NCBI RefSeq assembly: GCF_013373795.3
Contig: NZ_CP088022.1
Location: forward strand, 3,162,001 to 3,226,000
Length of the DNA stretch: 64,000 nucleotides
From: Bradyrhizobium quebecense
GTDB taxonomy: Bacteria; Pseudomonadota; Alphaproteobacteria; Rhizobiales; Xanthobacteraceae
Reading direction: 5' to 3'
Shown here: piece by piece, positions 28,578-37,783 of the stretch
Numbering within the stretch: the first letter of the stretch is position 1
Layout of the letters: every line of letters starts with the position of its first letter
Program-made: the position numbers and the translations under genes
The notes under the pieces: model-generated
Seen by the model: only the letters and a program-made list of their open reading frames with translations
Told to the model about the DNA's origin: nothing
The model's database searches: none

Positions 28578-28609
28578 GATTGCCCTCGCTCACGCTCCTC
28601 GCAATGACG
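28578..28609. repeat. Half copy of inverted repeat family A
   Basis: GATTGC and then GCTCCTCGCAATGACG match only the right half of the elements at 8960 and 38615. The left arm is absent, so this is a truncated copy. It lies between the sugar transferase and polymerase genes. Confidence 0.6.
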
Positions 28610-28649
28610 AGCGTCAGCTTATGTGTCTGTTGCGTTGCGTGAGTATCCG

Positions 28650-29918
28650 ATGGCCTATGCGGCGACAGCCGGGACGTCCCAATCGCCGACATCAGCGCCG
28701 CCAGGCGTGCTGGCGCTGCAGCGGGCGCTGGTGTGGCTCGCCGGGGCCTCGATCGCCATCGTGTTCATCGAACCGAGCCCGTATGAACTCGTCACGCTGA
28801 CCGCCTGCGTGCTGTTCTTTGGTACGGGCCTGCGCATGCAGCTCGTGTTCATGCCGCTGCTGTTCGCGCTGATCGTGCTCAATGTCGGCTACAGCATCGG
28901 CGCGGTGCCGTTCCTCGACAAGCCGGAGGTGGTGAACTGGGTCCTCACCTCCTGGTATATGGCCATCACCGTCATCTTCTTTGCAATGGTGATCTCGGAA
29001 GATACCGAAGCGCGGCTCGACATGCTGCGCCGCGGGCTGATCGTCGGCGCGATGATCGCCTCGCTTGCGGGCATCGCTGGCTACTTTCATCTGGTGCCCG
29101 GCGGCTACGATCTGCTGACGCTGTATGACCGCGCCCGCGGCACCTTCAAGGACCCGAACGTGCTCGGCGCGTTCCTGATCCTGCCGGCGCTGTTCACGCT
29201 GCAAAGCGTGGTCACCGACCGCTTCGGCAAGGCGTTCCGCAACGCGATCGCCTTCGGCATCATCTCGCTTGCGATCCTGCTGTCGTTCTCCCGGGCCGCG
29301 TGGGGCGGCCTGATCGTCACCGCGGCCTTCATGCTGGCGCTGATGGTGTTCACCAGCCGCTCGCAGGCGCAGCGCTCGCGCATCATCGTGATGACCCTGA
29401 TCGCCGCGATCCTGGCCGTTGCGCTGATCGCGGTGCTGCTGTCGATCGGCTCGGTCGCCGACATGTTCAAGCAGCGCGCGAGCTTCGACCAAAGCTATGA
29501 CGAAGGCCGCTTCGGCCGGTTCGGCCGCCACATCCTCGGCGCCCAGATGGCACTCGAATTGCCGTTCGGCATCGGGCCGCTGCAATTCCACACCTACTTC
29601 CCCGAGGACACCCACAACTCCTTCCTCAACGCCTTCATGTCGGGCGGCTGGATCTCGGGGATCTGTTATCCGGCGCTGGTGTTCGTCAGCGCGATCATCG
29701 GCTTCCGCTACGTCTACAAGCGGGTGCCGTGGCAGCGCGACTATCTGGCGATCTTCTCGGCGTTCCTTGGCATCGTCGGCGAGAGCTTCATCATCGATAC
29801 CGACCATTGGCGGCACTTCTGGCTGATGCTGGGGACGATGTGGGGCATGTACGCGGCGACCGAGCGCACCCGCGCGACACCGGCCGAGGTCAGCGACGAG
29901 ACTTCGGCGGCAGCTTGA
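28650..29918 (+). CDS. Wzy/O-antigen-ligase-like membrane polymerase
   Basis: 422 residues from the ATG at 28650 (GTGAG upstream); a GTG at 28623 would add nine. About ten to eleven membrane helices are seen. The Wzy_C region contains RARGTFKDPNVLGAFLIL and the periplasmic loop GIGPLQFHTYFPEDTHNSFLN, the usual place of the catalytic Arg/His residues in O-antigen ligases and polymerases. It would polymerise the repeat unit made by the two preceding genes. Its last 29 bp overlap the convergent marR gene. Confidence 0.83.
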   Translation: MAYAATAGTSQSPTSAPPGVLALQRALVWLAGASIAIVFIEPSPYELVTLTACVLFFGTGLRMQLVFMPLLFALIVLNVGYSIGAVPFLDKPEVVNWVLTSWYMAITVIFFAMVISEDTEARLDMLRRGLIVGAMIASLAGIAGYFHLVPGGYDLLTLYDRARGTFKDPNVLGAFLILPALFTLQSVVTDRFGKAFRNAIAFGIISLAILLSFSRAAWGGLIVTAAFMLALMVFTSRSQAQRSRIIVMTLIAAILAVALIAVLLSIGSVADMFKQRASFDQSYDEGRFGRFGRHILGAQMALELPFGIGPLQFHTYFPEDTHNSFLNAFMSGGWISGICYPALVFVSAIIGFRYVYKRVPWQRDYLAIFSAFLGIVGESFIIDTDHWRHFWLMLGTMWGMYAATERTRATPAEVSDETSAAA

Positions 29919-30426
29919 GCTCGGCGCGCTGCTCCGGCGGCATGTCGATCACCGCCTTCAATGCGCCGGTCGCTTCCAGCACGCCCTTGTAGCCGTCATT
30001 GGCGAAGCGCAGCAGCAGGCGCAGTTCGTCGTCGGTGTAGCGGCTCCAGAGCTTGAGCATCGCCTCCTGCATCGGCACGTAGAACTTGCCGATCTCCGCC
30101 GCCTTCTCCTCAACGACCGAAATGAAGACCTTGCGGCGGTCGCTCTCGTCCCGCTCGCGGCGCACGTAGCCCGCCTTCTCCAGCCGATCGACCACGCCGG
30201 TGATCGCGCCGGTGGTCAGCCCGGTGACTTCCGCGAGACGCCCCGCGGTCACGCGTCCTTCAAGGTGGAGGATGTCCATGCATTCCATGTCGGAATTGGA
30301 AATTCCGGCCATGTTTGCAACGGCTTGACCGTACATCACGCCCTGCGCGGATGACCGGCGCATCGCCTCCTCGAGTTCCTGCATCAGCGCTGCGCGCGAC
30401 TTCACACTTGACAAGGCTGCTCCCAT
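29890..30426 (-). CDS. MarR family transcriptional regulator
   Basis: 178 residues. A winged helix-turn-helix (VTAGRLAEVTGLTTGAITGVVDRLEKAGYVRRERDESDRRKVFISV) is flanked by dimerisation helices. It is divergent from an FAD monooxygenase gene, with an inverted repeat in the 81-bp gap, which fits control of the monooxygenase and autoregulation by an aromatic or phenolic ligand. Its 3' end overlaps the polymerase gene from the other strand. Confidence 0.92.
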   Translation of the reverse strand: MGAALSSVKSRAALMQELEEAMRRSSAQGVMYGQAVANMAGISNSDMECMDILHLEGRVTAGRLAEVTGLTTGAITGVVDRLEKAGYVRRERDESDRRKVFISVVEEKAAEIGKFYVPMQEAMLKLWSRYTDDELRLLLRFANDGYKGVLEATGALKAVIDMPPEQRAELKLPPKSRR

Positions 30427-30441
30427 ATCTTACTCGCCTAA

Positions 30442-30460
30442 TATCTTATTTTCGAAGATA
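30442..30460. promoter_or_regulatory. Candidate MarR operator
   Basis: Inverted repeat TATCTT-N7-AAGATA in the marR/monooxygenase divergent gap. A further TATCTTA half-site lies at 30426-30432, 16 bp upstream of the first arm and touching the marR start codon. Confidence 0.5.
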
Positions 30461-30507
30461 ATCAGCAACTGACCTTTCGTACCCCGCACGGATGCATGGA
30501 GCAAGGC

Positions 30508-31704
30508 ATGACCTCACGTCCCCGTAAAGCTCTGATCATCGGCGCCGGCATCGCAGGTCCAGTGACCGCGATGTTCCTGACCCGCGCCGGCATCGAGGCC
30601 GAACTCTATGAAGCATGGCCCTACTCCACCGGGATCGGCGGCGGGCTGCAGATCGCGCCGAACGGCATGCATGTGCTGGCGGAGCTCGGCCTCGCCGACG
30701 AACTGATCCGCAGCGGCTCGGTCGCGGAGTCCTTCGATTTCTATTCGCAGGCCGGCAAGAAGCTCGGCTCGCTCAACCAGAACATGCAGCAGCGCTTCGG
30801 CCAGCCCGCGGTGAACGTGTGCCGCGCGACCCTGAACGAGACGCTGATCGACAAGGCCTGGGCCTCCAACGTCTCGGTGTTCTTCGAGAAGAAGCTGGTG
30901 AAGATCGAGGATCGTGGCGACCAGCCGGTCATCGCCTATTTCAACGACGGCACCACTGCCGAGGGCGATTTCGTGATCGGCGCCGACGGCGTGCATTCGG
31001 CGGTGCGGCGGCACGTGATCCCCGACGGCCCGACGCCGTTCGACACCGGGCTGATCGGCTTCGGCGGCTTCGTGCCGCGGGCCATGTTCGAGCGCCTGCC
31101 GATCGGCCAGAAGGTGGAGACGACGTTCGGACAAAGCGGCTTCTTCGGCTATGGCCTGTGCAGCCCCGATCCGGACACGGGTGGAATGTGGTGGAGCACG
31201 CAGCCCTCGCACGGCATGAGCGCGGCCGCCTACCGCCTGCAGAGCCAGGACGCGATCAGGCAGCATCTGCGCGATTTCCACGCCGGCTGGCACGCCCCGA
31301 TCCCCGAGATCATCGAGGCCGCCGAGAATATCGTGGTGACCGACACGCTCGACGTCGCGACGCTGCCGACCTGGTCGCGCAAGCGCACGCTCCTGATCGG
31401 CGACGCCGCGCACGCGACCAGCCCGCATGCCGGCCAAGGCGCATCGCTCGCGCTGGAAGATGCGATGCGGCTCGGCATGCTGATGCGCGACGGCCAGGAG
31501 CTCGGGCTGACGTTCCAGGCGTTCGAGCACGAGCGGCGCCCGCGCGCCGAGAAAATCGTGGCGATCGCCCGGCGCAACGGCAACAGCAAGCGCGAGTTCG
31601 GCCCGACCGGCGCCTGGCTTCGCGATCACCTGCTGAAGCTGCTGCTGCCGGTGTCGTCCAAGGGCATGGACTTTATGTACGCCTACAATCCGCGCGCGGC
31701 GTAG
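30508..31704 (+). CDS. FAD-dependent aromatic-ring monooxygenase family protein
   Basis: 398 residues from the ATG at 30508, which has GGAG six bases before; an ATG at 30496 is the alternative. Class A flavoprotein hydroxylase motifs are complete: GxGxxG in ALIIGAGIAGPVTAMFLTRAG, the DG motif DFVIGADGVHSAVRRH, and the GD motif TLLIGDAAHATSPHAGQGA. It probably hydroxylates an aromatic or heteroaromatic acid using NAD(P)H and O2; the closest branch cannot be fixed by eye. The divergent MarR gene is its likely regulator. Confidence 0.88.
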   Translation: MTSRPRKALIIGAGIAGPVTAMFLTRAGIEAELYEAWPYSTGIGGGLQIAPNGMHVLAELGLADELIRSGSVAESFDFYSQAGKKLGSLNQNMQQRFGQPAVNVCRATLNETLIDKAWASNVSVFFEKKLVKIEDRGDQPVIAYFNDGTTAEGDFVIGADGVHSAVRRHVIPDGPTPFDTGLIGFGGFVPRAMFERLPIGQKVETTFGQSGFFGYGLCSPDPDTGGMWWSTQPSHGMSAAAYRLQSQDAIRQHLRDFHAGWHAPIPEIIEAAENIVVTDTLDVATLPTWSRKRTLLIGDAAHATSPHAGQGASLALEDAMRLGMLMRDGQELGLTFQAFEHERRPRAEKIVAIARRNGNSKREFGPTGAWLRDHLLKLLLPVSSKGMDFMYAYNPRAA

Positions 31705-31711
31705 CCTCGGC

Positions 31712-31815
31712 TGTCATGCCCCGCGAAAGCGGGGCATCCAGTACGCCGCGGCGTATCCGCTCAAGCACAATAGTCTCTGGAATACTGGATCGCCCGGTCG
31801 AGCCGGGCGATGACA
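31712..31815. repeat. Two-stem inverted repeat, family C (copy 1)
   Basis: 104 bp bounded by TGTCAT and ATGACA. The left stem is ATGCCCCGC-GAAA-GCGGGGCAT and the right stem ATCGCCCGG-TCGA-GCCGGGCGAT. Between them are the inverted pair ATCCAGTA and TACTGGAT. Copy 2 at 53718 has the same plan with a different stem sequence. Confidence 0.85.
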
Positions 31816-31835
31816 GGGAATAAGGTGACGCGAAG

Positions 31836-33011
31836 TTACCTCTCGACCTCGAAGGTCAGCCCGGCGTGATCGACCAGGCGCTTGATGAGCTTGCCCTGCA
31901 TCGCCGCTCCCGGCGTCCAGAAGCCGGCGGCGACGTCGGGCGTATCGCGCAACAGGCAGATCGCGCATTCCGAGATCATCTTCGAGGTCGAGCCGTAGCC
32001 GGGATCGCGATCGCCCTTTATGCCGGCGCGGACCATGCGGCCGTCGGGCACGACCGCGAGATAAAGCAGATCGTAGCGGCCGTTCTCGCGCTCTTCCTTC
32101 GACGGTCCCTCGCCCGGCTTCGGCGCGCCGGGCCCGGTCTTCTCCGAATTCAGCGCCATCACCCGCTTGGCATTGGCCTCGCCCTTCTCGCCGGGACCGG
32201 TCAAAACCATCTCGTCGTAGACGAACTCCTTGCCGTAGGGAAAGCCCATCAGCATGTTGGAGCGATGGACGTTGCGCGTGTTGATCAGCGCCATCATGAA
32301 CGGCGCGGTCCATGAGTGCAGGTCGTCCTCATAGGCCGGCTTGCTGCCGCGCGGCTGCTTCGGCCCCTCGAAGCCCGGCGTCAATGCAAACGGGTTGTTG
32401 AGGATCGCGACCAGGCTCAGATCCTTGGCGACCGCATCGAAGGTGGCCTTGGCGCTCGCGGCCGTGCCCCCGGACAGCGTGCCGCGCATGTCGCGCACCC
32501 GGCCCTTGACGCGCTGCGCCGGCGCACCGAACACCCGCTTGGCTTCCTCCTGGACGAAGAAGGCGCCGAGTTCGAACGGCACCGAGTCGAAGCCGCAGGA
32601 GAACACGATCCGTGCACCGCTGGCCTTTGCGGCGGCCTCGTGCTTGTCGATCATCTGCCGCATCCAGACCGGCTCGCCGCAGAGATCGAAATAGTCGGTG
32701 CCGCTTTCCACGCAGGCCGCGATCAGCTCATTGCCATAGAGCTGATACGGACCGACCGTCGAGATGACAGACTTGGTCTGCGCCAGCATCGCCTTCAGCG
32801 ATGCGGCATCGCCGGCATCGGCAACGATCAGCGGCGTGTCGGCGGGCGCGCCGATCGCATCACGAACCGAGGCGAGCTTGTCCTTGCTGCGCCCGGCCAT
32901 CGCCCACTTCAGGCTGCCGTCGCAATAATGCGCGGCGAGATATTCGGCGACGAGCTGGCCGGTGAAGCCGGTCGCGCCATAGACGACGATGTCGAGTTTC
33001 GACGAGGACAT
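31836..33011 (-). CDS. Saccharopine dehydrogenase-like NADP-binding protein (trans-acting enoyl reductase family)
   Basis: 391 residues from the ATG at 33011 (MSSSKLDIVVYGATGFTGQ); the longer reading to 33074 is unlikely. The N-terminal Rossmann motif VVYGATGFTGQLVAEYL is of the type seen in mycobacterial trans-acting enoyl reductases and eukaryotic SCCPDH. SVISTVGPYQLYGNELIAACVESGTDYFDLCGEP is a strong family signature. The substrate is unknown; true saccharopine activity is not expected. It is followed by a family C repeat. Confidence 0.83.
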   Translation of the reverse strand: MSSSKLDIVVYGATGFTGQLVAEYLAAHYCDGSLKWAMAGRSKDKLASVRDAIGAPADTPLIVADAGDAASLKAMLAQTKSVISTVGPYQLYGNELIAACVESGTDYFDLCGEPVWMRQMIDKHEAAAKASGARIVFSCGFDSVPFELGAFFVQEEAKRVFGAPAQRVKGRVRDMRGTLSGGTAASAKATFDAVAKDLSLVAILNNPFALTPGFEGPKQPRGSKPAYEDDLHSWTAPFMMALINTRNVHRSNMLMGFPYGKEFVYDEMVLTGPGEKGEANAKRVMALNSEKTGPGAPKPGEGPSKEERENGRYDLLYLAVVPDGRMVRAGIKGDRDPGYGSTSKMISECAICLLRDTPDVAAGFWTPGAAMQGKLIKRLVDHAGLTFEVER

Positions 33012-33091
33012 GGATCGGGCTCCCTGCGCAGCAAAATGGGCGCCCCTTTTGTCATCGCGGGCGCGGCGACGCAATCAGCTATTTCTTGCAG

Positions 33092-33877
33092 CTATTTCTT
33101 GGCATAGGACACGCCCATGCCGGCGCGGACGTCGGCCTGGATGCCATAGGGTGCGATCGGGTAGCGCAGGCCGTTCTTGGCGAGCTGCTTCATCCCCGCG
33201 ATCGCCTTCACCAGATAGGCCGGCGGCAGCGCCATCAGCATCTCTTCGTCGGGCACGCCGCCATAGCGGCGCTCGGCAAAGCACGGCAGTGACAAGCTCG
33301 GCTCGCCGGTCTTCAGCGCCCGCCCCCACGAATCCGCGCACGCGGTTTCGCCGACCACGCCCCACTCGAACTTCTTGTAGCCGGTGTACTGCAGCCCGTT
33401 GATCAGGATGATCATCTGTCCCGGCGTCGCATAGACGAGGCAGATGTCGGGCGGATTGAGGCGTCCGCTGGTCAGCGGGCTCACCGCCATCGCCTGATAC
33501 TGACCGTAAGGCACCACGTCGAGCGCCTCCTGGCGCTTGCGTGCATCTTCTGCCGTGCCGTGCCAGACGCCGACATAATTCTCGCCGGCAAGCCACTTCT
33601 CGTCCTGCGGCGCGAGCCCGATCACCGCGCGGCATTGCGCGCCGACCAGATCATCGCCGGTAATGCCGACGGTCCAGCCGAGCCGCGAGGCCATGCTGAC
33701 GATCTGGTCCGTGGTGTGGACCGCCGATGGGCGGCGGATCTTCGGGATCGCCTCCATCTCCTCGACGCGCGCGAACATCTTGATGCCGATGACCGTGGTC
33801 TTCAGCCGCAGCAGGTTGTTCAGATCGGCCACGATTGCGGAGAGGTCGAACTGTTCCGGCGGTGACTGCTGTTGCAT
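33092..33877 (-). CDS. DUF169 domain protein
   Basis: 261 residues from the ATG at 33877, which has GGGAG eight bases upstream; a reading extended to 34042 overlaps the ydcF gene and is rejected. Conserved segments include TTVIGIKMF, the AQCRAVIGLAP region with a cysteine, and PPDICLVYATPGQMIILINGLQYTGYKKFEW. DUF169 proteins are widely distributed in bacteria and archaea, and their function is not established. It lies 80 bp from the saccharopine-dehydrogenase-like gene on the same strand. Confidence 0.82.
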   Translation of the reverse strand: MQQQSPPEQFDLSAIVADLNNLLRLKTTVIGIKMFARVEEMEAIPKIRRPSAVHTTDQIVSMASRLGWTVGITGDDLVGAQCRAVIGLAPQDEKWLAGENYVGVWHGTAEDARKRQEALDVVPYGQYQAMAVSPLTSGRLNPPDICLVYATPGQMIILINGLQYTGYKKFEWGVVGETACADSWGRALKTGEPSLSLPCFAERRYGGVPDEEMLMALPPAYLVKAIAGMKQLAKNGLRYPIAPYGIQADVRAGMGVSYAKK

Positions 33878-33969
33878 GGCGAAAACTCCCGTGATCGGTG
33901 GCTTGGCGCCACCTGTTGATTTGATGTTAGCCGGATTGGCCGAGGGAAGCGACAAGCTCGTGGTTGACC

Positions 33970-34764
33970 TCAACGTGCGGTCGGTCCCGGCAGCAAATCG
34001 TCGGTCTTGCCCGCAAGATGATAGGCAACCAGCCCGATCCACTCCCGTGTGCCGAGATCGGTGCGCGACAGGCCGTCGATCGCAAGCGTCGCGAAACTCA
34101 TGACATTGCCGACGCGCCAGTCGACCGGATAGGCCTCGACATTGAATCCCGCCTTGCGGAACAGCCCGACCGACCGCGGCATGTGATAGGCCGACGTCAC
34201 GAGCAGCCAGCGCTCACCCGGCTTGGGATCCACCAGCGCCTTGGAGAACTCGGCATTCTCGACCGTGTTGCGCGAGCGGCGCTCGATGGTCAATCGCGAT
34301 TTGGCAATGCCGAGGCTCTCGAACATCTCGGCGGCATAGTCGGCTTCGCGCGCGTCGTTCGAGATCAGGTTCGCGCTGCCGCCAGTGAACACGAGGCGCG
34401 CGTTCGGATATCTGCGCGCGAGCGCCGCCGCCGCGATGACGCGATCCGCCGCAGTGCGCACCACCGGCGTGCCATGCGCAACCGACAGATCGGCATCGAT
34501 CGAGCCGCCGAGCACGATGATGCCGTCGGGCGCGCCGCGCGAGGCGTCCCATGGCGGGAAGCGCTGCTCCAGGGCGGAGATCAGGACATTGCCGAGCGGC
34601 GAGAAGCCGCAGATCGCGAGCAGCAGCGCTGACGCCACCATCAACCTGCGGCCGAGCCGAGCAAACCGCGTCAGCAGCAGAACGGCGCCAATCACGCCGA
34701 TACCGATCAGGAAATTGATCGGCAGCAGTATGATGCCGAGCGTCTTGGAGAGCACAAAAAACAA
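33970..34764 (-). CDS. YdcF/SanA family protein (DUF218)
   Basis: 264 residues from a TTG start with AGAGG upstream. Two N-terminal membrane helices (about 5-32 and 38-60) anchor a DUF218 domain with GIIVLGGSIDADLS, ARLVFTGGS, ERRSRNTVENAEFS and LLVTSAYHMPRSVGLFRKAGF. The family is linked to cell-envelope barrier function and possibly polyprenol metabolism. The domain probably faces the periplasm. No operon partner is clear; the DUF169 gene follows after 92 bp. Confidence 0.87.
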   Translation of the reverse strand: MFFVLSKTLGIILLPINFLIGIGVIGAVLLLTRFARLGRRLMVASALLLAICGFSPLGNVLISALEQRFPPWDASRGAPDGIIVLGGSIDADLSVAHGTPVVRTAADRVIAAAALARRYPNARLVFTGGSANLISNDAREADYAAEMFESLGIAKSRLTIERRSRNTVENAEFSKALVDPKPGERWLLVTSAYHMPRSVGLFRKAGFNVEAYPVDWRVGNVMSFATLAIDGLSRTDLGTREWIGLVAYHLAGKTDDLLPGPTAR

Positions 34765-34830
34765 GCGAAGCCTCTGCGAAGTTCTGCTACAGCGTCATAC
34801 GCCGCCCGAAGCGCAATCAAAAGCCGTCAC

Positions 34831-35772
34831 ATGCCCCATCATCATCTGAAATCCAGTCCTGAAACCTGCCATTGGGGCTTCTTCGAAGCAAAGCTGAAAC
34901 CGGTCCTGACCATCGCGAGCGGCGACGAGGTCACGATCGAGACCGTCAGCGGCGGCCCCGACGTGGTGCCGGACCGCGGCAAGTTTTATGTGCCGCCGGA
35001 GCTCGACGACATTCATGCGAAGTGCGAGCGGATGGTGCCCGGGCACGTCCTGACCGGCCCGATCGCGGTGAGCGGCGCCGCACCCGGCGACGTGCTCGAG
35101 GTCGATATTCTCGACGTCCAGCTACGGCAGGACTGGGGCTATAATCTGATCAAGCCGCTGTCCGGCACCCTGCCCGACGACTTCCACGAGACCCGCATCC
35201 TCAACATCCCACTCGATCGCGCGCGCATGGTCGGCCGCATGCCGTGGGGGCTCGACCTGCCGCTGAAGCCGTTCTTCGGCGTGATGGGCGTGTCGCCGCC
35301 GCCGGCCTGGGGCCGCATCTCCTCGCTGATCCCGCGCGCGATGGGCGGCAATCTCGACAACAAGGAGCTCGGGGCCGGCGCCAAGCTGTATCTGCCGGTG
35401 TTCGTGCCGGGCGCGCTGTTCTCCTGCGGCGACGGCCATGGCGTGCAGGGCGACGGCGAGGTCTGCGTCACCGCGATCGAGACCGCGCTCACCGGCCGCT
35501 TCCGCCTCACCCTGCGCAAGGATCTCAAGCTCGCCTATCCGCGCGCCGAGACCACCGACCACTACATGACCATGGCGATGGATCCCGATCTCGACCAGTG
35601 CGTGGTGCGGGCGCTGCGCGACATGATCGTGCTGCTCGGCGAGAAGCGCAATCTGTCGCGCGAGGACGCCTACACGCTGTGCAGCCTGGCCGCCGACCTG
35701 CGCGTCACGCAGACGGTCAACGGCTCCAAGGGCATTCACTGCATGATCGCCAAATCGGTCGTTCACGGCTAA
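34831..35772 (+). CDS. Acetamidase/formamidase family protein
   Basis: 313 residues of the FmdA/AmdA fold. Visible motifs are HHLKSSPETCHWGFF at the start, PGHVLTGPIAVSGAAPGDVLEVDILD, FVPGALFSCGDGHGVQGDGEVC with the metal/active-site His, and ETTDHYMTMAMDPDLD. It would hydrolyse a short amide to acid and ammonia in the cytoplasm. It lies upstream of an acyl-CoA synthetase gene on the same strand (88-bp gap), which could activate the released acid, but that is only suggestive. Confidence 0.88.
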   Translation: MPHHHLKSSPETCHWGFFEAKLKPVLTIASGDEVTIETVSGGPDVVPDRGKFYVPPELDDIHAKCERMVPGHVLTGPIAVSGAAPGDVLEVDILDVQLRQDWGYNLIKPLSGTLPDDFHETRILNIPLDRARMVGRMPWGLDLPLKPFFGVMGVSPPPAWGRISSLIPRAMGGNLDNKELGAGAKLYLPVFVPGALFSCGDGHGVQGDGEVCVTAIETALTGRFRLTLRKDLKLAYPRAETTDHYMTMAMDPDLDQCVVRALRDMIVLLGEKRNLSREDAYTLCSLAADLRVTQTVNGSKGIHCMIAKSVVHG

Positions 35773-35860
35773 ACGGCCGGTCGATAAGCCGCACTTGTGT
35801 TCCGCAAGCGCGGCTCGATACAATCCCCGTCTCAACGAACAAAAATGGACGGGGACGGAT

Positions 35861-37687
35861 ATGCTCAAGGACAGGCTTTCGCCGGCCGACGAGGCTACGC
35901 GCGACAAGGAGATGCAGGAGACGCTCGCCGCCTGCCCGCGCATCCTCGATCTCATTGCCCGTGGTCCGCAGGGCGCGCCTGAGGCGGAAGCCGCGATCTA
36001 TCTGCGTTCGCCGCTCGATCCCAACCCGGTCGTGATCTCGAACGATCATCTGATGGGCTGCATCAAGGCGGCCGAGAACTATTTCCGCAGCAAGGGCATC
36101 GGCAAGGACGACGCGGTCGCCGTCCTGCTCCCGGCCTGCCCCGCGACCGTGGTCGCGATCTTCGGCGCAGCCGCCTGCGGTGTCGCCGAGCCGCTCAACC
36201 TGCTGTTCACACGCGAGGCGATTGTCGCGCAGCTCAACGCCATCAAGGCAAAATTGCTGCTGGCGCCGCCGCCAGGCATGCCGGGCGGGCTCTATGAGCG
36301 GGTCGAAGGGTTGCAGCGCGAGGTGCCGTCACTGCAGCACATCGTGATCGTGCCGCTCGACGGCAGCATCGCGTTCGACGGTGAGGTGCTGCGGCCCGAT
36401 CCAGCATGGCGCGACGACTACGGCAAGTCCAAGGATATGAGCGAGGCCGACCGTGTCGCCGTGATGCTGCCGACCGGCGGCACAACAGGTCATCCCAAGG
36501 TGGCGCGGCTCACCAACCGCGCGATGGTCGCCTCCACCGTATCCTCGCGCATGGCGCTCGATTTCCATCGCGGCGAGCGCGCGATGATCACGCTGCCGCT
36601 GTTCCATGTCGGTGGCTTGTTCTGCACGACGGCCAATTGCCTGTCCGCCGGCACGACGATTTTCATCCCCGGCCCGGCCGGCGCCCGCGATCCGGCGCTG
36701 ATCACGCATTTCTGGAAGATCGTCGAGAAATACCGCGTCAACATCTCCGGCAACGTGCCGACCACGCTCGGGGCGCTGGCCGACATCCCGGTCGCGGACA
36801 GCGACATCTCGACCCTGCGCGTCACCGCCACCGGGGCCTCGATCTGCCCGCCGGAAATCGAACGGCGTTATCTCGCGACCTGGGGCGGTGCCTGCATCCA
36901 GCAGCTCTACGGCATGACCGAACTCGCCGGCGCCATCACGCACGACGTGCACGGCGTGAAGCCGCGCGCCGAGAGCGTCGGCACCCGCAATCCGCTGGTC
37001 GAGCTCGCGATCCTGGACGGCGGCAAGCTGCACACCGGGCCGTGGCCCTCGCCGGTCGGTGAACTGCTGACCAGGGGCCCGCAGGTGTTCGCCGGTTACG
37101 TCGACAAGAAGCAAACCGAAGAGGCGTTCCGCGACGGCTGGCTGCGCACCGGCGACATCTGCCGGATCGACGCCGATGGCTTCGTCTACATCCTGGGCCG
37201 CGCCAAGGATGTCATCATCCGTGGCGGCCACAACATCGACCCGCGGGCGATCGAGGATGCCGCGCTGGCGTTTCCGGGCGTGGCGCTGGCCGCGGCCGTC
37301 GGGCGTCCCGACACCTATGCCGGCGAAGTGCCGATGCTGTTCGTCTCGGCGCAGCCCGGCGCCCATATCGATCCGAACGCGCTCGCCGCTTTCGTGCAGG
37401 ACAACATCCTGGAGCCGCCGGCGCGGCCGCGCGTGGTCTCGGTGATCCCCGAGATGCCGGTCACGCCGGTCGGCAAGATCTTCAAGCCAAAGCTGCGCGA
37501 GATCGCCGCCGGCGAAGCCGCGCGCGAGCTGCTGGCTCGAGAAGGCTTGTCGGGCGAGGTCAGTGTCGAGGCCATCACCGACCCATCCCGCGGGCTGTAC
37601 CTGAGCGTGAGCGCGCCTGCGGACAAGGCCGAAACCGCTGAGCGGCTCCTCAAGAAGTTCCCAGTCAAGGTCGAATTGCGATCCTAA
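35861..37687 (+). CDS. Class I adenylate-forming acyl-CoA synthetase
   Basis: 608 residues from the ATG at 35861 (GGGGACGG upstream). AMP-binding signature A3 is VMLPTGGTTGHPKVARLT; later motifs are QQLYGMTELAG, WLRTGDICRIDADGFVYILGRAKDVIIRGGHNI and the C-terminal catalytic lysine region TPVGKIFKPKLRE. It activates a carboxylic acid to the acyl-AMP and then the CoA thioester. A C-terminal tail of about 60 residues beyond the usual end (containing SVEAITDPSRGLYLSVSAP) is an extension that I cannot assign. Substrate unknown. Confidence 0.88.
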   Translation: MLKDRLSPADEATRDKEMQETLAACPRILDLIARGPQGAPEAEAAIYLRSPLDPNPVVISNDHLMGCIKAAENYFRSKGIGKDDAVAVLLPACPATVVAIFGAAACGVAEPLNLLFTREAIVAQLNAIKAKLLLAPPPGMPGGLYERVEGLQREVPSLQHIVIVPLDGSIAFDGEVLRPDPAWRDDYGKSKDMSEADRVAVMLPTGGTTGHPKVARLTNRAMVASTVSSRMALDFHRGERAMITLPLFHVGGLFCTTANCLSAGTTIFIPGPAGARDPALITHFWKIVEKYRVNISGNVPTTLGALADIPVADSDISTLRVTATGASICPPEIERRYLATWGGACIQQLYGMTELAGAITHDVHGVKPRAESVGTRNPLVELAILDGGKLHTGPWPSPVGELLTRGPQVFAGYVDKKQTEEAFRDGWLRTGDICRIDADGFVYILGRAKDVIIRGGHNIDPRAIEDAALAFPGVALAAAVGRPDTYAGEVPMLFVSAQPGAHIDPNALAAFVQDNILEPPARPRVVSVIPEMPVTPVGKIFKPKLREIAAGEAARELLAREGLSGEVSVEAITDPSRGLYLSVSAPADKAETAERLLKKFPVKVELRS

Positions 37688-37783
37688 CACACTCATCTGT
37701 CTAGTAAATTTGTCATCGGTGGCGCGCCGGAACCAGCTTCCGGCGCGCGCGAGCGTGCGCGTCCAGTTTCGCCGCTCATGGCT

